The notes below the pieces were generated by a model. It ran no database searches and was not told the DNA's origin. It worked only from the letters and a program-made list of their open reading frames with translations. A stretch of DNA of 6,952 bases. Source: CAYTCZ01 sp964436315. Lineage in GTDB: Bacteria > Actinomycetota > Thermoleophilia > Gaiellales > Gaiellaceae. The DNA lies in NCBI GenBank assembly GCA_964436315.1, contig CAYTCZ010000170.1:1-6952 (forward strand), in the 5' to 3' direction. The first letter of the stretch is position 1, and each line of letters starts with the position of its first letter. Of the stretch, positions 1-5,664 are shown in pieces. Both the position numbers and the translations under genes were made by a program.

Positions 1-844
1 GGTAGACCACACCCGCGCCTCCCTGACCGATCACTTCCCGCAGCTCGAATCCACGAACGAAGTCGGAAGAAACAGGCACCGAGGCGGCCCGGTGGCCGAT
101 GTGGGCCACCGTCTTCAGGTCGTCGTCCTGCTCGAGGATGCGCTGCACGAGCTGCTGTAGATCCGGTGACGGCTCCATACCCATCTCGTCGATGAGGCTG
201 GCCCTGATCCGGTCGAAGGTCCGAACTGCCTCGACCTGGCGTCCGGAGCGGTAGAGAGCCAGCATCAGCTGGCCGGCGAGTCGCTCATCCAACGGATGCT
301 CCCGGGCGAGCACCTCCAATTCCTCCACCACGAGTCGATGTGCACCCACTGCCAGGTCGGCCTCGATTCGATCCTCCAGGGCGACGAGCCGCAGTTGCTT
401 GAGGCGCCGGATCTCGAACTGGAGGCCCTCGGCGTAGGCCAGGTCGGCGAACGGGTCGCCGCGCCACAGGTCGAGACTCTGCTTCAGGAGCGACGCGGCC
501 GTTTCGGGGTCGAGATCGAGTGCAGCGCGCCCCTCCACGGCCAGTCGCTCGAAGCGCTGTGCGTCGACCCGGTCGGCAGCCGCGTCGATGCGGTAGCCAT
601 GACCGGTCCACTCGATCCCATCGTCCAACACCCGGCGTAGCTCCGAGACGTAGGCCTGGAGTGTGTGCCGAGCCTGTTCAGGCTGACTCTCCCCCCAGAT
701 CCCGTCGATGAGCCGATCGACCGAGACCGTCTCGCCGGGCTCGATCAAGAGGAGGGCGAGAACCACGCGCTGTCGAGGCCCCCCGAGGCCCACGGCGTCG
801 CCGTTGGACGACGCCGACAAGGTGCCGAGCACCCGGTACTGCAC
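1..844 (-). CDS. SARP/BTAD transcriptional regulator fused to a protein-kinase-like domain (C-terminus cut by window edge)
   Basis: Reading the minus strand from a GTG at 844 gives 281 codons with no stop before the window ends. Residues 1-90 form an OmpR-like winged-helix DNA-binding domain, with MQYRVLG at the start and the typical SARP segment RLIDGIWGE then TLQAYVSELRRVL at about 45-73. Residues 97-240 form the bacterial transcriptional activator (BTAD) helical repeat domain, including LDLWRGDPFADLAYAEG and EHPLDERLAGQLMLALYRSGRQ. A short linker leads into VRGFELREVIGQGGAGVVY. G273, G275, G278 and V280 fit the GxGxxGxV nucleotide-binding loop of Ser/Thr kinases. Known actinobacterial proteins with this order often continue into a kinase-like domain and then NTPase or WD40 parts, but that lies outside the window. 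The protein is probably a cytoplasmic activator. The start was chosen because the SARP domain begins there; an in-frame TTG 18 bases upstream is possible. It is divergent from the metallopeptidase gene. Confidence 0.93.
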   Translation of the reverse strand, partial: MQYRVLGTLSASSNGDAVGLGGPRQRVVLALLLIEPGETVSVDRLIDGIWGESQPEQARHTLQAYVSELRRVLDDGIEWTGHGYRIDAAADRVDAQRFERLAVEGRAALDLDPETAASLLKQSLDLWRGDPFADLAYAEGLQFEIRRLKQLRLVALEDRIEADLAVGAHRLVVEELEVLAREHPLDERLAGQLMLALYRSGRQVEAVRTFDRIRASLIDEMGMEPSPDLQQLVQRILEQDDDLKTVAHIGHRAASVPVSSDFVRGFELREVIGQGGAGVVY

Positions 845-851
845 GTGATCA

Positions 852-857
852 ACCCTA
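852..857 (-). promoter_or_regulatory. Candidate -10 box for a leaderless SARP transcript
   Basis: On the minus strand TAGGGT fits TAnnnT and lies seven bases before the GTG start at 844. Transcription would then begin at or beside the start codon, a leaderless arrangement common in actinobacteria. There is no good Shine-Dalgarno sequence before this GTG, which fits. No convincing -35 hexamer is seen, so an activator may be needed. The assignment is inferred from spacing only. Confidence 0.35.
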
Positions 858-905
858 CGCAACCGGTGGCCTTCGTGCTGGCACCTCGACCGGGCGTGGG
901 ATCGT

Positions 906-971
906 TGCTCGAAAGACGCTCGGAATCCCTTGTCCCGCAGTCATTTCCGGGCTCCGAGCGATCTCCGAGCG
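906..971. promoter_or_regulatory. Two divergent pairs of 11-bp-period direct repeats, candidate SARP binding sites
   Basis: On the plus strand CTCCGAGCG occurs at 952-960 and again, identically, at 963-971, a period of exactly 11 bp. On the minus strand TCCGAGCG (924-917) is followed by TTCGAGCA (913-906), also 11 bp apart. Each pair points toward the gene on its side: the plus pair ends 54 bases before the metallopeptidase start at 1026, and the minus pair ends 61 bases before the SARP start at 844. Characterised SARPs bind tandem heptamers resembling TCGAGC(G/C) repeated about every 11 bp near the -35 region. These repeats match that pattern in sequence and period. A looser third copy, CGAACG, sits at 978-983. 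Autoregulation and control of the neighbour are inferred. Confidence 0.55.
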
Positions 972-1013
972 GGTTGTCGAACGCTCTCCCCTGACGGTCC
1001 AGCGACGACAGGC

Positions 1014-1019
1014 GGAGGG
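1014..1019 (+). promoter_or_regulatory. Ribosome binding site GGAGGG
   Basis: GGAGGG lies six bases before the ATG at 1026. It decides this start over the upstream in-frame ATG at 930, whose extra 32 residues would place a hydrophilic stretch before the signal peptide and run through the repeat-bearing control region. Confidence 0.8.
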
Positions 1020-1025
1020 ATCGGC

Positions 1026-1616
1026 ATGACGAGGAGGCTCGCTCCGGAAATCCGGGCCTGCGGTTTTGTGATGTCGCTCATCGTGGTTGCTGCGGCCGCA
1101 GGAGGCGCCTCGAGCGCCGCTTCACCCGACGACCCCGGTTCGACCGCCCGTGCAGTAGCCGCCCACGACCAGGGCCGCCGCTCGATCGAAGACGCAGCCA
1201 TCGCGCTCTACGAGGCGAAGGGACTGGACGTGCCGGCCACCGAGATCCGCTGGCAGGATGACTGCGGAGGACACTTCGGCTATCGCGCTTCAGATCACAT
1301 CTGTGTGACAACCGACGATCACGGGGTCCTTGCCCACGAGCTGGCCCACGCATGGGTCGCCGCCAACCTCACCGAGGAGGATCGACGGGCCTTCGTCAAC
1401 GAGTTCGACAGCTACAGCTGGAACGACCCCACCGACCATCACTTCCGCCGCGGCACAGAGCAAGCTGCCAACGCCCTTTCCCGATACGTGGAGAATCGCA
1501 TCCCCGACGGCGCCGACCGTCTGTGGGGGATCGTGGACTTCCTGCTCGAGACGTCCCCTGCTCATTCCGAGGGCTGCTCACTCTGTGGGCTCGGGTCGGC
1601 ATATGCAGGAACCTGA
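1026..1616 (+). CDS. Secreted zinc-metallopeptidase-like protein (HELAH motif)
   Basis: This 196-residue protein has an N-terminal signal peptide: basic residues MTRR, a hydrophobic stretch at about 11-26, then small residues before SPDD. The mature part carries H104-E-L-A-H108, the HExxH zinc-binding signature, in a VLAHELAHAW context. A likely third ligand, E145, lies in GTEQAANALSRYV 37 residues later, in the manner of gluzincin peptidases. Four cysteines outside the signal (C80, C93, C184, C187) could form disulfides, as expected for an exported protein; C184-SLC187 is close to the C-terminus. I do not recognise a named family, and similar short proteins are usually annotated as hypothetical. 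The substrate is unknown. It is transcribed away from the SARP gene and converges on the ABM gene, with 32 bases between the stops. Confidence 0.82.
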   Translation: MTRRLAPEIRACGFVMSLIVVAAAAGGASSAASPDDPGSTARAVAAHDQGRRSIEDAAIALYEAKGLDVPATEIRWQDDCGGHFGYRASDHICVTTDDHGVLAHELAHAWVAANLTEEDRRAFVNEFDSYSWNDPTDHHFRRGTEQAANALSRYVENRIPDGADRLWGIVDFLLETSPAHSEGCSLCGLGSAYAGT

Positions 1617-1648
1617 ACCCTGTTCGGCATCCGAGGTCTGACGTGCCA

Positions 1649-1951
1649 CTACGCGGTGGCGACGACGCGAAACGCGCCCGAACGGCCCTCGTCACACAGG
1701 TCCATCAACTTACCGATCTCCTCAGGCGTGTCGAGATGGCTTCGCATTTCTTGGATGTCGTCGAGCGTCCGCCACGGCCCGAAGGAGTAGAACTGTTGCG
1801 GGTCATCGACACTCTGCAACAAGGTTCCCTCGCCCGGAGGATGGGGCAAGCTACGGAAGTGGCGGCCGAGCCCTCTCCACGCCTCTACGAACTCACTCTC
1901 CTTCCCATCCTTCACTCGCCAGACGCCCAGCGTGTAGACCTCATCGGACAT
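1649..1951 (-). CDS. Antibiotic biosynthesis monooxygenase (ABM) domain protein
   Basis: The 100-residue product MSDEVYTLGVWRVKDGKESEF... fits the single-domain ABM / dimeric alpha-beta barrel fold: a first strand (YTLGVWRV), a GKESEFVEAWRGLGRHF helix, a central GTLLQSVDDPQQFYSFGPW strand pair and a closing helix with EMRSHL. Members include cofactor-free quinone-forming monooxygenases, haem-degrading enzymes and many proteins of unknown activity. No motif here separates these, so the substrate is not assigned. The ribosome site GGGAGG (1960-1965) lies eight bases upstream of the ATG. The gene begins 36 bases after the arr stop on the same strand, with no clear terminator between, so co-transcription is likely. 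A link to rifamycin or other aromatic compounds is inference only. Confidence 0.85.
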   Translation of the reverse strand: MSDEVYTLGVWRVKDGKESEFVEAWRGLGRHFRSLPHPPGEGTLLQSVDDPQQFYSFGPWRTLDDIQEMRSHLDTPEEIGKLMDLCDEGRSGAFRVVATA

Positions 1952-1987
1952 GCCTCATACCTCCCTCGCCCGCACGCGGGTGCCTCA

Positions 1988-2400
1988 TCAGTCGTCGATT
2001 GCCTCGATGCCGAGCTGCTCGAGCCGCTCGAGGTGGTCCAGCATTGCCTGAAGCTCTTCGGGGGCGTGCCCTTCCCAGTCNNNNNNNNNNTGACCCGTAT
2101 CGGGTCACGAGAGCGGTACGACTTCGTCGGGTTGCCGGGGAACCGCTTGTCCGTCAGGTTCGGATCATCCTCGATGGGACCGGTTGGCTCCACGATGTAG
2201 ATCCTGCCTCGGCCCTCGCCCTCGGCGAGCTCCGCTCCCCAGACCGCAGCGTCCACGGTGGCGGTCAGATAGACGTGGTTGGCCTTCCTCCGACTGCCGA
2301 AGTTGGAGGTGTAGCCGGCCTCGATCAGATCTCCGGGGTTCAGATCGGCGCGTGTGCCGTGGTAGTAGCGCTCCTGGCTTGCGTCGTCCATGCTCCCCAT
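1988..2400 (-). CDS. arr: NAD(+)-rifampin ADP-ribosyltransferase (Arr), interrupted by an assembly gap
   Basis: The enzyme transfers ADP-ribose from NAD+ to the C23 hydroxyl of rifamycins and so inactivates them; it is cytoplasmic. From the ATG at 2400, RYYHGTRADL, NHVYLTATVDAAVWGAEL, GRIYIVEPTGPIEDDPN and KRFPGNPTKSYRSRDPIRV are hallmark Arr segments. H14, Y44 and D79 have the same spacing (30 and 35 residues) as the catalytic H19, Y49 and D84 of the Mycobacterium smegmatis enzyme. After residue 103 comes the 10-N gap. Beyond it, in another frame, is a normal Arr C-terminus (DWEGHAPEELQAML... GIEAIDD) ending at TGA 1988-1990. A true gap of about 14 bases would restore the frame and give about 138 residues, the usual size, so the gene is probably intact. 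No good ribosome site precedes 2400; a second in-frame ATG at 2391 is possible. It probably heads a transcript with the ABM gene. Confidence 0.93.
2081..2090. other. Assembly gap (10 Ns) inside arr
   Basis: Ten Ns lie within the arr coding region. The Arr family normally has about five residues between the flanking RDPIRV and DWEGH segments. With one known base on the upstream side, about 14 rather than 10 bases should be missing, so the N count is probably a placeholder. Confidence 0.95.
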
Positions 2401-2434
2401 TGTGTCAGAACATCAAACGCGCCGGCGACACCCA

Positions 2435-2447
2435 GGGTTCGTAACCC
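2435..2447. repeat. Short inverted repeat in the arr / membrane-protein divergent region
   Basis: GGGTT-CGT-AACCC is a perfect 5-bp inverted repeat with a 3-base centre. It lies 34 bases upstream of the arr ATG, where an operator could sit. The rest of the 142-base divergent region (2401-2542) shows no convincing -10/-35 pair. The arms are short and chance is a real alternative. Confidence 0.3.
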
Positions 2448-2542
2448 GCCGTTGGTTCGGGTCTGCTGCCCGCCAAACGTCTGCGACCTTGGGGCGTAGG
2501 CTCGCAGTACTGAGCTGGTGAGCGTCGGATCGAGGAGCTGGG

Positions 2543-3496
2543 GTGAGCGACTGGGAGCGGAAGCTTTCGGAATGGACGGCTGCCGGTTTGCTGACCGGCG
2601 AACAGGCCGCGGCCATCCGTGACCACGAGAAGGCGCCCGAGGAGCGGCCGGTCGAGCAGGAGGAGTCGGAGGTCTCCCCGGCGGTCGAAGCGGTCGGCTA
2701 TCTGGGCGGCGCCCTCGCCGTCGCCGCGACGTTCTTCTTCCTCGAGGAAGTCATCGGCGACCTCTCCGAGGAGATCCAGACCGCGCTCATCGCGTTCCTC
2801 ACCCTCGTGCTCTTGGTCGCCGGAGGCGCCATACGGTCGGAGTCGCCTCCGGCCCGGCGACTGAAATCCGTCCTCTGGGCGGCGTCGACGGCAAGCGCTG
2901 CCGCGACGGGCGCCGTGGTCACGGCACAGCTGCTCGACACATCCGGGGAAGTCGTCGCGATCACCGCATCGACAGCGGCGCTGCTCGTCGGCGCCATCGA
3001 GTGGTGGTTCCATCGCAGTGCACTGCAGAACGTCGTCCTGCTGGCTGCGGCCGCCGGAGCCGCGACGTCACTGGTGTCGCTGGCGAGCACCGATCTCGAC
3101 ATCTTCTTCTACGGGGTGGTGATGTGGGCCGTCGCCGCGACCTGGGTAGTGCTCTCGTGGCGAGCGATCCTCACTCCGAGCAACGTGGGCATGGTCGCCG
3201 GGTCTGCGGCTGCCGTCGTCGGGGCGCAGCTCGCCGCCGTCGACGACTACCGGGGTTGGGGGCTGGCCCTGGGCGTGGTGACGGTGGCGTTGGTCCTGGC
3301 GATGGGGATCCGCCTCAACCTGCTGGGTTTGCTCATCGTGGGAGCGATCTCCGCTCTGGTGTTTGCGGTGCAGGTGGCGGCGGAGATCTTCGGGACGGAA
3401 CTGGCCGCAGCCGTGGCGCTGATGCTCGCCGGCGTGCTCCTCGTGACCGGAGCGGTCGTCGCTTCGCGGCGAATGAGGCGTCCTGGTAAGTCGTAG
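2543..3496 (+). CDS. DUF2157-like polytopic membrane protein
   Basis: The product has 317 residues from a GTG at 2543, preceded by the ribosome site GAGGAG (2532-2537) with a five-base spacer. Residues 1-30 (WERKLSEWTAAGLLTGEQAAAIRDHEK) form the soluble helical head typical of DUF2157-type proteins, in which a short 'W..aGLIt.eqA..I' module precedes the membrane part. An acidic linker (31-46) follows. I count about ten hydrophobic segments, near 50-70, 79-97, 109-131, 136-155, 161-180, 188-206, 214-232, 239-257, 259-282 and 286-308, and the chain ends in a basic tail (RRMRRPGKS). No catalytic motif is visible. The function of the family is not established. It is divergent from arr across 142 bases, and no partner gene is evident downstream. 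Confidence 0.82.
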   Translation: MSDWERKLSEWTAAGLLTGEQAAAIRDHEKAPEERPVEQEESEVSPAVEAVGYLGGALAVAATFFFLEEVIGDLSEEIQTALIAFLTLVLLVAGGAIRSESPPARRLKSVLWAASTASAAATGAVVTAQLLDTSGEVVAITASTAALLVGAIEWWFHRSALQNVVLLAAAAGAATSLVSLASTDLDIFFYGVVMWAVAATWVVLSWRAILTPSNVGMVAGSAAAVVGAQLAAVDDYRGWGLALGVVTVALVLAMGIRLNLLGLLIVGAISALVFAVQVAAEIFGTELAAAVALMLAGVLLVTGAVVASRRMRRPGKS

Positions 3497-3529
3497 CCGG
3501 CGGTCTGCTCAGGCCGGTTCACGCGAAAC

Positions 3530-3557
3530 GCGCGTGCACGAAGGGTGTGCTGCGCGC
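3530..3557 (+). terminator. Candidate terminator hairpin after the DUF2157-like gene
   Basis: GCGCG, T, GCAC, a seven-base loop, GTGC, TG, CGCGC forms a 5+4 bp stem with a small internal loop, 33 bases after the stop codon. It is followed by CTTTCC, a weak pyrimidine tail. The position and strength fit a terminator, though a true T-run is missing. Confidence 0.45.
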
Positions 3558-3763
3558 CTTTCCAGGCACGAACGACGGGAAGTCTCGGCACGCCCGGAGT
3601 GCAAACCTAGCCACCCAAGGACTGAGGCCACATCCGTTCGTCCAGGTGCCATCAGATCACTCCGAGTAGCGCGCAAGTGCGGACCGGCAGGCCAACGGCG
3701 AGCTGTCCACTCCTTCGCCGATCCGATGCGTTGGCCTTTCGGAAGGGGTGGTTGGAACGTCCC

Positions 3764-3787
3764 CCCGGGCATCGCGCGATACCCGGG
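3764..3787. repeat. 24-bp near-perfect palindrome upstream of a membrane-protein gene
   Basis: The half-sites CCCGGGCATCGC and GCGATACCCGGG are reverse complements at 11 of 12 positions, meeting with no spacer. The palindrome is centred about 97 bases before the ATG at 3873. It could be an operator for a dimeric regulator or, as RNA, a strong hairpin. It lies too far from the preceding stop (267 bases) to be an obvious terminator of that gene. Confidence 0.6.
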
Positions 3788-3872
3788 CTCATATCGCTTG
3801 CGGATGCGCTAACGGTCGGCAGGCAGGAGATGTGGTGTGTACCGTCGGCGGTGTGGCGGATGGGAGGTAGCC

Positions 3873-4541
3873 ATGAGTCAATCGCGTACGGAACGGCTTG
3901 CTCCGCTGAGTGGGGTCGTCTTCGTCGTCCTGTTCCTGGCGGGAGCGCTGCTCGTCAACAACTATGACTATCTGCCGCCGGGGTCGGAGGTGCAAAGGTT
4001 CTTCACCGACAACGCGACGAGGCTGCAGGTCGCTGGATATGTCGGTCTCGTCTCGGCTGCCTTCTTGATCTGGTTCGCCGGCAGCGTCCGGCACAGCCTG
4101 CGGCCCTCTGAGGGGGGTACAGGTCGGCTGTCGGCGGTAGCCTTCGGTGGCGGAGTGGCAGCGGGTGCCCTGGTTGCGCTGGCGTTCAGTGTTCTCTTGG
4201 TGGCGGCGTCCCGGGGGGGCAGCGACGCTGGTATCAGCGTTGACGGGGCTGCCGTGTTCTACGACTTGTATGGAACCGCTGGCGGGTCGGCGCTGCCCGT
4301 GGCGATGGCGGTTCTGATCGGTGCCACCGCCGTGGTGGTGTTCCGTACCAAAGTCTGGCCGAGCTGGTTGGCCTGGACCGGGGCGGTGCTCGCTCTCGGG
4401 TCGCTGTCGCCGATCGCATACATCTTCATCGGTGTCGATCTGCTCTGGATACTGGTGGTGAGCATCCTGCTCTATGCGCGCGGACGCCCGGCGACTTTCC
4501 CACCGGTGTTCGACCCCGAGGAGGAGGAACTCGCCGGATAG
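3873..4541 (+). CDS. Six-helix integral membrane protein of unknown function
   Basis: The 222-residue product starts at the ATG at 3873, after the ribosome site GGGAGG (3862-3867) with five bases between. An upstream in-frame ATG at 3837 has no such site and would add a basic, unlikely leader. Six hydrophobic segments are visible near 11-28, 52-72, 86-112, 139-157, 164-184 and 186-201. The loop at 29-50 (NNYDYLPPGSEVQRFFTDNATR) and the loop at 114-136 carry the polar residues. The tail ends in an acidic DPEEEEL. The length, the helix count and the 'PPGSEVQRFFTDN' style loop resemble small actinobacterial membrane proteins near DUF4386, but I do not assign the family firmly. No catalytic motif is seen. 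It appears to be a single-gene unit. Confidence 0.82.
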   Translation: MSQSRTERLAPLSGVVFVVLFLAGALLVNNYDYLPPGSEVQRFFTDNATRLQVAGYVGLVSAAFLIWFAGSVRHSLRPSEGGTGRLSAVAFGGGVAAGALVALAFSVLLVAASRGGSDAGISVDGAAVFYDLYGTAGGSALPVAMAVLIGATAVVVFRTKVWPSWLAWTGAVLALGSLSPIAYIFIGVDLLWILVVSILLYARGRPATFPPVFDPEEEELAG

Positions 4542-4607
4542 CCAGCGAGAGCCGGAGAGCTAACAACTCCGAAACGCGTGCGTGGGTGCGCCGTGGGAAC
4601 ATGGCAG

Positions 4608-4645
4608 CGCGAAAGCGGGAAGCCTTGCCGCATCTGGATTTCGCG
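4608..4645 (+). terminator. Candidate hairpin after the six-helix membrane-protein gene
   Basis: CGCGAAA-GCGG (4608-4618) can pair with CCGC (4628-4631) and TTTCGCG (4639-4645), giving an 11-bp stem with a seven-base bulge on the 3' side and a nine-base loop. It starts 66 bases after the stop codon. There is no T-run, so it may act as a weak terminator or an mRNA 3' end. Confidence 0.35.
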
Positions 4646-4693
4646 ATATGACCGCCCACGGCAGTTGACCGTTGGCGCCGTTCCCGTCCGGTC

Positions 4694-4722
4694 TGGGCTC
4701 TCAGCGACTACGCAGAAGCCCA
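4694..4722 (-). terminator. Candidate hairpin downstream of tRNA-Arg
   Basis: TGGGCT (4694-4699) and AGCCCA (4717-4722) are a perfect 6-bp inverted repeat. It lies nine bases beyond the tRNA 3' end in the direction of tRNA transcription. No T-run follows. It could mark the end of the tRNA precursor. Confidence 0.35.
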
Positions 4723-4731
4723 AGTCAGCAG

Positions 4732-4805
<74 letters not shown>

Positions 4806-4818
4806 TCGGTCGGTCCGA

Positions 4819-4824
4819 AGGATA
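4819..4824 (-). promoter_or_regulatory. Candidate -10 box for tRNA-Arg
   Basis: TATCCT on the minus strand fits TATnnT and lies 13 bases before the mature tRNA 5' end, leaving a short leader. No recognisable -35 hexamer lies 16-18 bases upstream. Confidence 0.4.
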
Positions 4825-4852
4825 AACGGCGGGGGCCGGTTCCGTATGCCCG

Positions 4853-5533
4853 CTAGAGGCTGCAGTCGACGATCTCGTCCGGATACGAGAGGTCGAAACT
4901 CACCTCGACCGTGCCGGTGGCACCCTCGGGCCAGTCTTGGTCCAGCGTCAGCGATCCGCTGATCCGATTGCCGTCCTGCTCGAAGGGCTTGGCGGGAAGC
5001 GGCTCCTCCGTCTGGTCGCCGAAAAGGACGAGGGCACCCGTCGGGTACCAGTTGCCTTCGGCGTCATTGGTAGAGGATCCCTGAAACTGCTCGATCCCGC
5101 CCTCCCCTTGCCGGGAGAATTGGATGCTGAGGTTCTGCTGCGGATAGGTGCTTCCGTCTTGGCCAAAGCCCTCGGTGTGGGTCAGCGTGACGTTGACGAA
5201 GGTCGACCCGTCCCCGGCGATCGAGGCGAGGTCGAGATCGTCCTCGGATGCGTCGCCATAGAAGTCGAAGGGTTCACATCGCACGGTCTGCGACTCGAAC
5301 TGCTCCCCGTCGGCTGCGAACGTGCCGGCGACCGCCCCAGCGATCAGCTCCTCCGTCTTCTCCTCGGCCTGCTCGGTCACGTCTTCGGTGAGATCCTCGG
5401 CTGCCTCGGCCAGCGTCGTCGGGGTCTCCGGAGCATCCGTCGTGTCGCTCTGTGTACCGCTGACATCATCGCCCCCACAGGCGGCGAGCAGCACGACCAC
5501 GGCGACGATCAGCGCGGCGAAACGACGATCCAT
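4853..5533 (-). CDS. Secreted lipoprotein of unknown function
   Basis: The product has 226 residues from the ATG at 5533, with a strong AGGGGAGG ribosome site nine bases upstream. An in-frame ATG at 5602 would put 23 extra residues before the signal and is unlikely. The N-terminus MDRRF, a hydrophobic core and the lipobox LAAC predict lipid attachment at C19 and anchoring on the outside of the cytoplasmic membrane. A Thr/Asp-rich linker (about 20-40) is followed by an acidic helical stretch (LAEAAEDLTEDVTEQAEEKTEEL, about 43-65). A beta-rich domain runs to the end (FVNVTLTHTEGFG, LSIQFSRQGEG, TGTVEVSFDLSYPDE). Its only cysteines, in TVRCEPF and in VDCSL at the C-terminus, could form one disulfide that closes the domain. 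No known family is recognised. It is divergent from the DUF885 gene across 131 bases. Confidence 0.87.
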   Translation of the reverse strand: MDRRFAALIVAVVVLLAACGGDDVSGTQSDTTDAPETPTTLAEAAEDLTEDVTEQAEEKTEELIAGAVAGTFAADGEQFESQTVRCEPFDFYGDASEDDLDLASIAGDGSTFVNVTLTHTEGFGQDGSTYPQQNLSIQFSRQGEGGIEQFQGSSTNDAEGNWYPTGALVLFGDQTEEPLPAKPFEQDGNRISGSLTLDQDWPEGATGTVEVSFDLSYPDEIVDCSL

Positions 5534-5626
5534 GTGGTGACACCTCCCCTTAGCGCTCGAACGAGACCTCCACACGAGCCCGGGGTTCAGGGCGCCGATC
5601 ATCGAGGTGCGATGCGCCGCCCGAGG

Positions 5627-5654
5627 CCGATAAGGTACGGCGCCCCCCTATCGG
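5627..5654. repeat. Inverted repeat overlapping the presumed promoter/leader of the DUF885 gene
   Basis: CCGATA (5627-5632) and TATCGG (5649-5654) are perfect 6-bp arms 16 bases apart. The left arm overlaps TAAGGT (5631-5636), a TAnnnT-type -10 candidate, and the right arm abuts the ribosome site AAGGA (5655-5659). It could be an operator, or a leader hairpin if transcription starts further upstream. Confidence 0.35.
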
Positions 5655-5664
5655 AAGGACGGCT

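Larger units (their letters stand above)
3497..3872. other. 376-base gene-free region
   Basis: No credible gene is seen between the two membrane-protein genes. Overlapping open frames on both strands lack ribosome sites and have Arg/Pro-rich compositions typical of chance frames in GC-rich DNA. The region holds the hairpin at 3530-3557, a small CCTT-TCGG-AAGG stem-loop at 3735-3746, the palindrome at 3764-3787 and the ribosome site of the next gene at 3862-3867. TTGGAAC at 3752-3758 resembles a -35 element, but no matching -10 is clear. Confidence 0.6.

Noticed and set aside
1969..1983. Small dyads (CCCG-CACG-CGGG, GCAC-GCGG-GTGC) between arr and the ABM gene
   Set aside because: Four-base arms overlapping each other in GC-rich DNA are expected by chance, and they are too weak to call a terminator separating the two genes.
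1912..1987. Extension of the arr frame beyond its stop to give a 162-residue protein
   Set aside because: The tail after the Ns is Ser/Arg-rich nonsense, while the correct Arr C-terminus is in another frame ending at 1988. The 10-N placeholder causes the shift.
1352..2200. Long plus-strand open frame crossing three genes and the N gap
   Set aside because: It lies antisense to the ABM and arr genes and out of frame in the metallopeptidase gene. It is kept open by the Ns and has no family resemblance.
2405..3013. 202-residue minus-strand open frame opposite the DUF2157-like gene
   Set aside because: It is an Arg/Asp-rich mirror of a GC-rich membrane-protein gene, with no ribosome site or domain.
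3509..3812. Overlapping open frames on both strands in the 3497-3872 gap
   Set aside because: No Shine-Dalgarno sites, no recognisable motifs, and compositions typical of chance frames; the region is better read as non-coding.
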